Origin: CAXQRU01 sp964226685
GTDB lineage: Bacteria; Pseudomonadota; Gammaproteobacteria; Pseudomonadales; Cellvibrionaceae
Direction of reading: 5' to 3'
Assembly (NCBI GenBank): GCA_964226685.1
Contig: CAXQRU010000164.1
Coordinates: forward strand, 1-8,871
Length of the DNA: 8,871 nt
Positions within the stretch are counted from its first letter, which is position 1. Each line of letters starts with the position of its first letter. Shown in pieces: positions 6,838 through 8,871 of this stretch. A model generated the notes under the pieces. It was given only the letters and a program-made list of their open reading frames with translations, did not search any database and had not been told where the DNA came from. Made by a program: the position numbers and the translations under genes.

Positions 6838-7269
6838 ATGGAATCCATTGACTACAAAATCAACGAAACGATAACGACCGAACAGTTCATCACACTGTTA
6901 AACGAGTCAACACTGGGGGAGCGCCGACCCATTGATGATATCGATTGCATGCAAGGCATGATCACCAATAGCAACCTCATCGTCAGCGCTTGGCAAGACG
7001 ACAAACTGATCGGCATTGCCAGAAGCCTCACCGACTTTCACTACGCCTGCTACCTTTCAGATTTGGCCGTCAGCAAGGATTACCAGCGATCAGGCATTGG
7101 CAAGCAACTTCAAATTCTCACCCAAGAGCAACTGGGGCCGCGCTGTAAAATCATTTTATTGGCCGCACCCGCCGCCAATGAGTACTACCAACATATTGGC
7201 TTTTCACACAATCCTCGCTGCTGGATACTAGACCAAAAGCTGGCTCCCAATACTCAGGAAATCAAATGA
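6838..7269 (+). CDS. GNAT family N-acetyltransferase (first of a coupled pair)
   Basis: 143-residue cytoplasmic acetyl-CoA-dependent acyltransferase. Motif A is clear: the beta-4 strand YLSDLAVSKDY leads into the pyrophosphate-binding loop QRSGIG (83-88). Motif B follows, with IILLAAPAANEYYQHIGF (105-122), where Y116-Y117 lie in the usual position of the general-acid tyrosine. Length and layout match small single-domain GNATs. ATG 6838 is chosen because AAGG (6826-6829) is 8 nt upstream; an in-frame TTG at 6832 would be only 2 nt from it. The stop overlaps the next start (ATGA). The family is sure, but the substrate (small molecule or protein) cannot be read from sequence. Confidence 0.92.
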   Translation: MESIDYKINETITTEQFITLLNESTLGERRPIDDIDCMQGMITNSNLIVSAWQDDKLIGIARSLTDFHYACYLSDLAVSKDYQRSGIGKQLQILTQEQLGPRCKIILLAAPAANEYYQHIGFSHNPRCWILDQKLAPNTQEIK

Positions 7270-7736
7270 CAGTAAACTTCAGACTCGCAGACACAACAGA
7301 CGCTGAGACCATCGCAAAGATGGTGCTCACACTTACAAAAGAAATATCGAAGCAATCTCAAACCCAACTTTTTGACATCAATTTGAATGACACCATCGAA
7401 AGATGTAAAAACCTGCTGAATGATGGGCACTATTCTGCAATCCTATGCTATCGAGATTCACAACCCATTGGAGTGGCTACTTTTACAGAAACCTACGCGC
7501 TCTATGCGGGCGGCAAAATGGGTGTTATTCAAGAATTTTATATAGCCTCGCCAGAACGATCTGCAGGCGCCGGCTCTAAGCTACTGAATCAGGTTAGACA
7601 TTACGGAAAAAGTAATAACTGGGCTTGCATCGAATTATGCACTCCGCCACTACCAGAATTCGATCGCACACTACTGTTTTACGAAAAGAACGGCTTAATT
7701 GCAGTAGGCGGAAGAAAAATGCGTGAATTCATCTAA
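7266..7736 (+). CDS. GNAT family N-acetyltransferase (second, translationally coupled)
   Basis: 156-residue GNAT. It opens with the typical beta-1 pattern MTVNFRLADTTDAETIAKMV. Its CoA loop is RSAGAGS (98-104), after the strand MGVIQEFYIA. The C-terminal part carries CIELCTPPLP followed by LLFYEKNGLIAVGGRKM (136-152), the usual 'FYekxGF' motif with Y139. It overlaps the preceding GNAT by four bases (ATGA), so the two are translated from one message and are probably coupled. The two proteins are only generally similar, so this does not look like a recent tandem duplication. Substrate unknown. A perfect terminator follows 25 nt after the stop. Confidence 0.92.
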   Translation: MTVNFRLADTTDAETIAKMVLTLTKEISKQSQTQLFDINLNDTIERCKNLLNDGHYSAILCYRDSQPIGVATFTETYALYAGGKMGVIQEFYIASPERSAGAGSKLLNQVRHYGKSNNWACIELCTPPLPEFDRTLLFYEKNGLIAVGGRKMREFI

Positions 7737-7760
7737 AGATTAAAAGATTAGACCACTGAG

Positions 7761-7787
7761 AAAAAACGGGCCTAGGCCCGTTTTTTT
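7761..7787. terminator. Bidirectional Rho-independent terminator between GNAT pair and rpoH
   Basis: A6CGGGC-CTAG-GCCCGT6 is a perfect palindrome with an A-run on one side and a T7 run on the other, so it works equally well in both directions. It ends only 4 bases before the rpoH stop codon on the minus strand, and serves the acetyltransferase operon from the plus strand. Confidence 0.95.
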
Positions 7788-7791
7788 AAGA

Positions 7792-8667
7792 TTAAGCGAT
7801 GAGCGATGCTTTGATTTTGTTCATCGCATTCTTCTCTAACTGACGAATACGCTCAGCCGACACACCAAACTCAGCGGCCAGATCATGAAGCGTGGATTTA
7901 TTGTCTTCAGACAACCAACGACGCTTCAAAATTGTCTGACTGCGCTCATCAAGCGACTCAAGTGCCGCGTACAACTTCGATGAGTTATCATCTGACCAAT
8001 CAGCTGATTCTAGTTGTCTTGCTGGATCGTAGCGATGATCTTCCAGGTAGTTGGCCGGAGCCAAGTACGCGCTTTCATCATCGTCATCATTGTCGGCATC
8101 AAAGGCGGCATCAAAGGCGGACAAACGCCCTTCCATTTGTTGAACGTGTTTGATATCGACGTTTAAGTCCTCAGCAACCGCTTTGGCTTCTTCATGAGTC
8201 AACCAAGCCAGACGCTTTTTCTGGCTGCGCAGGTTAAAAAATAACTTACGCTGAGCCTTGGTGGTCGCCACCTTCACAATGCGCCAGTTGCGCAAAATGA
8301 ATTCATGAATTTCTGCTTTGATCCAGTGAACCGCAAAAGAGACCAAACGTACCCCTTTCTCAGGATTAAAGCGTTTGACGGCCTTCATTAGGCCAACATT
8401 GCCCTCTTGGATCAGATCCGACTGAGATAAGCCATAACCAGAATAGGATTTGGCGATATGAACCACAAAACGCAAGTGTGCCATAACTAGCCCACGGGCT
8501 GCATCTAAATCCTTTTCGTAGTAAAGACGCTCAGCAAGATCTTTTTCCTGCTCAGGCGTGAGTATTGAAAAACTATTGACCGCTTGCACATAGGCACCAA
8601 TATTGGCGCCGGGCGTCAATACATCTGCTGATGATAGCGAAGGTAATGTGTTTTTCGTTGATTCCAT
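7792..8667 (-). CDS. rpoH: RNA polymerase heat-shock sigma factor RpoH (sigma-32)
   Basis: 291 residues (E. coli 284). Directs core RNA polymerase to heat-shock promoters for chaperones and proteases. Region 2.1, the segment used in E. coli for DnaK/SRP/FtsH control, is LDAARGLVMAHLRFVVHIAKSY at ~54-75. Region 2.2 has DLIQEGNVGLMKAV (84-97), and region 2.4 has HWIKAEIHEFILRNWRIVKVATTK. The RpoH box QRKLFFNLR (139-147) distinguishes it from RpoD and RpoS. A variable acidic stretch (~187-199) resembles that of E. coli. Region 4.2 carries the HTH STLHDLAAEFGVSAERIRQLEKNAMNKI (258-285). The ATG at 8667 is preceded by TGAGG about 10 nt upstream. In gammaproteobacteria rpoH usually lies downstream of ftsEX; the window stops before that could be seen. 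Confidence 0.98.
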   Translation of the reverse strand: MESTKNTLPSLSSADVLTPGANIGAYVQAVNSFSILTPEQEKDLAERLYYEKDLDAARGLVMAHLRFVVHIAKSYSGYGLSQSDLIQEGNVGLMKAVKRFNPEKGVRLVSFAVHWIKAEIHEFILRNWRIVKVATTKAQRKLFFNLRSQKKRLAWLTHEEAKAVAEDLNVDIKHVQQMEGRLSAFDAAFDADNDDDDESAYLAPANYLEDHRYDPARQLESADWSDDNSSKLYAALESLDERSQTILKRRWLSEDNKSTLHDLAAEFGVSAERIRQLEKNAMNKIKASLIA

Positions 8668-8733
8668 CGTATATAGACCTCATTAATTGACGATCATGGT
8701 GCTTGCTTGCCTTAAAAAAGCGCAGCTATCCCA

Positions 8734-8742
8734 ATTTTAGCA
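8734..8742 (-). promoter_or_regulatory. Extended -10 promoter candidate upstream of rpoH
   Basis: On the minus strand TGCTAAAAT forms an extended -10 element (TGn plus TAAAAT, 5 of 6 to consensus). It is expected to start transcription about 60 nt before the rpoH ATG. The -35 position has no good match, which extended -10 promoters tolerate. It would supply housekeeping sigma-70 transcription. Confidence 0.4.
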
Positions 8743-8769
8743 CGGTTTAAACCCAATCCATACCGTTTA

Positions 8770-8798
8770 TTAGGACTAAGACTATAACAAAAAGTTCC
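8770..8798 (-). promoter_or_regulatory. Sigma-E (RpoE)-like promoter candidate upstream of rpoH
   Basis: On the minus strand GGAACTT (8792-8798) is a perfect match to the sigma-E -35 element. After 15 nt comes GTCCTAA (8770-8776), close to the sigma-E -10 GTCTAA. In E. coli one rpoH promoter (P3) is sigma-E dependent, so the position is biologically sensible. The start would be near 8762, about 95 nt before the ATG. The remaining upstream bases to 8871 show no ORF or RNA gene. Confidence 0.5.
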
Positions 8799-8871
8799 AT
8801 GTGATTTACGTCTCTATTACAAAAATGGATGACCCAACGCGCAAACTCACACATCAAACAAAAAACCTAAT

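Noticed and set aside
8055..8110. Acidic Asp-rich stretch in RpoH as an unusual insertion
   Set aside because: E. coli RpoH has a similar Asp/Ser-rich segment at the same place, so it is ordinary family variation.

Overview
The window looks like the end of a contig from a Gram-negative, probably marine, gammaproteobacterium. The best taxonomic evidence is a full-length heat-shock sigma factor RpoH that is very close to the E. coli protein through regions 2 and 4 and the RpoH box. The aldehyde reductase at the left end also reads like E. coli Ahr (YjgB). Base composition looks mid-range and even across the genes. I see no transposase, integrase, tRNA, rRNA or CRISPR array. Bases 1-63 are not genomic: they are an untrimmed Illumina P5 adapter with an i5 index, so the true sequence begins at about base 64.

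Layout. At the left end is a complete zinc-dependent aldehyde/alcohol dehydrogenase on the minus strand (70-1086). Its candidate promoter has a perfect dyad over the -35 box. Divergent from it is a two-gene plus-strand operon: a class I-type cytochrome P450 (1367-2497), then 12 nt later a 940-residue membrane-anchored DyP-type heme peroxidase (2510-5332). The 200-bp gap after it (5333-5532) holds a REP-like inverted repeat. Next comes a PLDc_N-like/TPR inner-membrane protein (5533-6282). It converges with a small cysteine-rich one-helix membrane protein (6443-6685, minus), and a perfect 14-bp bidirectional terminator separates them. Divergent from the small protein is a translationally coupled pair of GNAT acetyltransferases (6838-7269 and 7266-7736). 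These converge on rpoH (7792-8667, minus) across a second perfect bidirectional terminator. Upstream of rpoH are a sigma-E-like promoter and an extended -10 promoter.

How the genes may work together. The P450 and the DyP protein are tightly spaced and probably co-transcribed, so they are likely two heme enzymes serving one oxidative task. The DyP protein is the most unusual item. Its first ~390 residues hold two similar ~50-residue modules on either side of a transmembrane hairpin. An intact DyP domain follows, with the GXXDG aspartate, proximal histidine and distal arginine all present. The P450 keeps the Asp-Thr pair of an O2-activating monooxygenase, but no ferredoxin or reductase gene is visible. 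The neighbouring Ahr-like reductase could remove aldehydes produced by oxidation, but this is only inferred from position. The right half (TPR protein, small protein, GNAT pair, rpoH) looks like ordinary chromosomal content.
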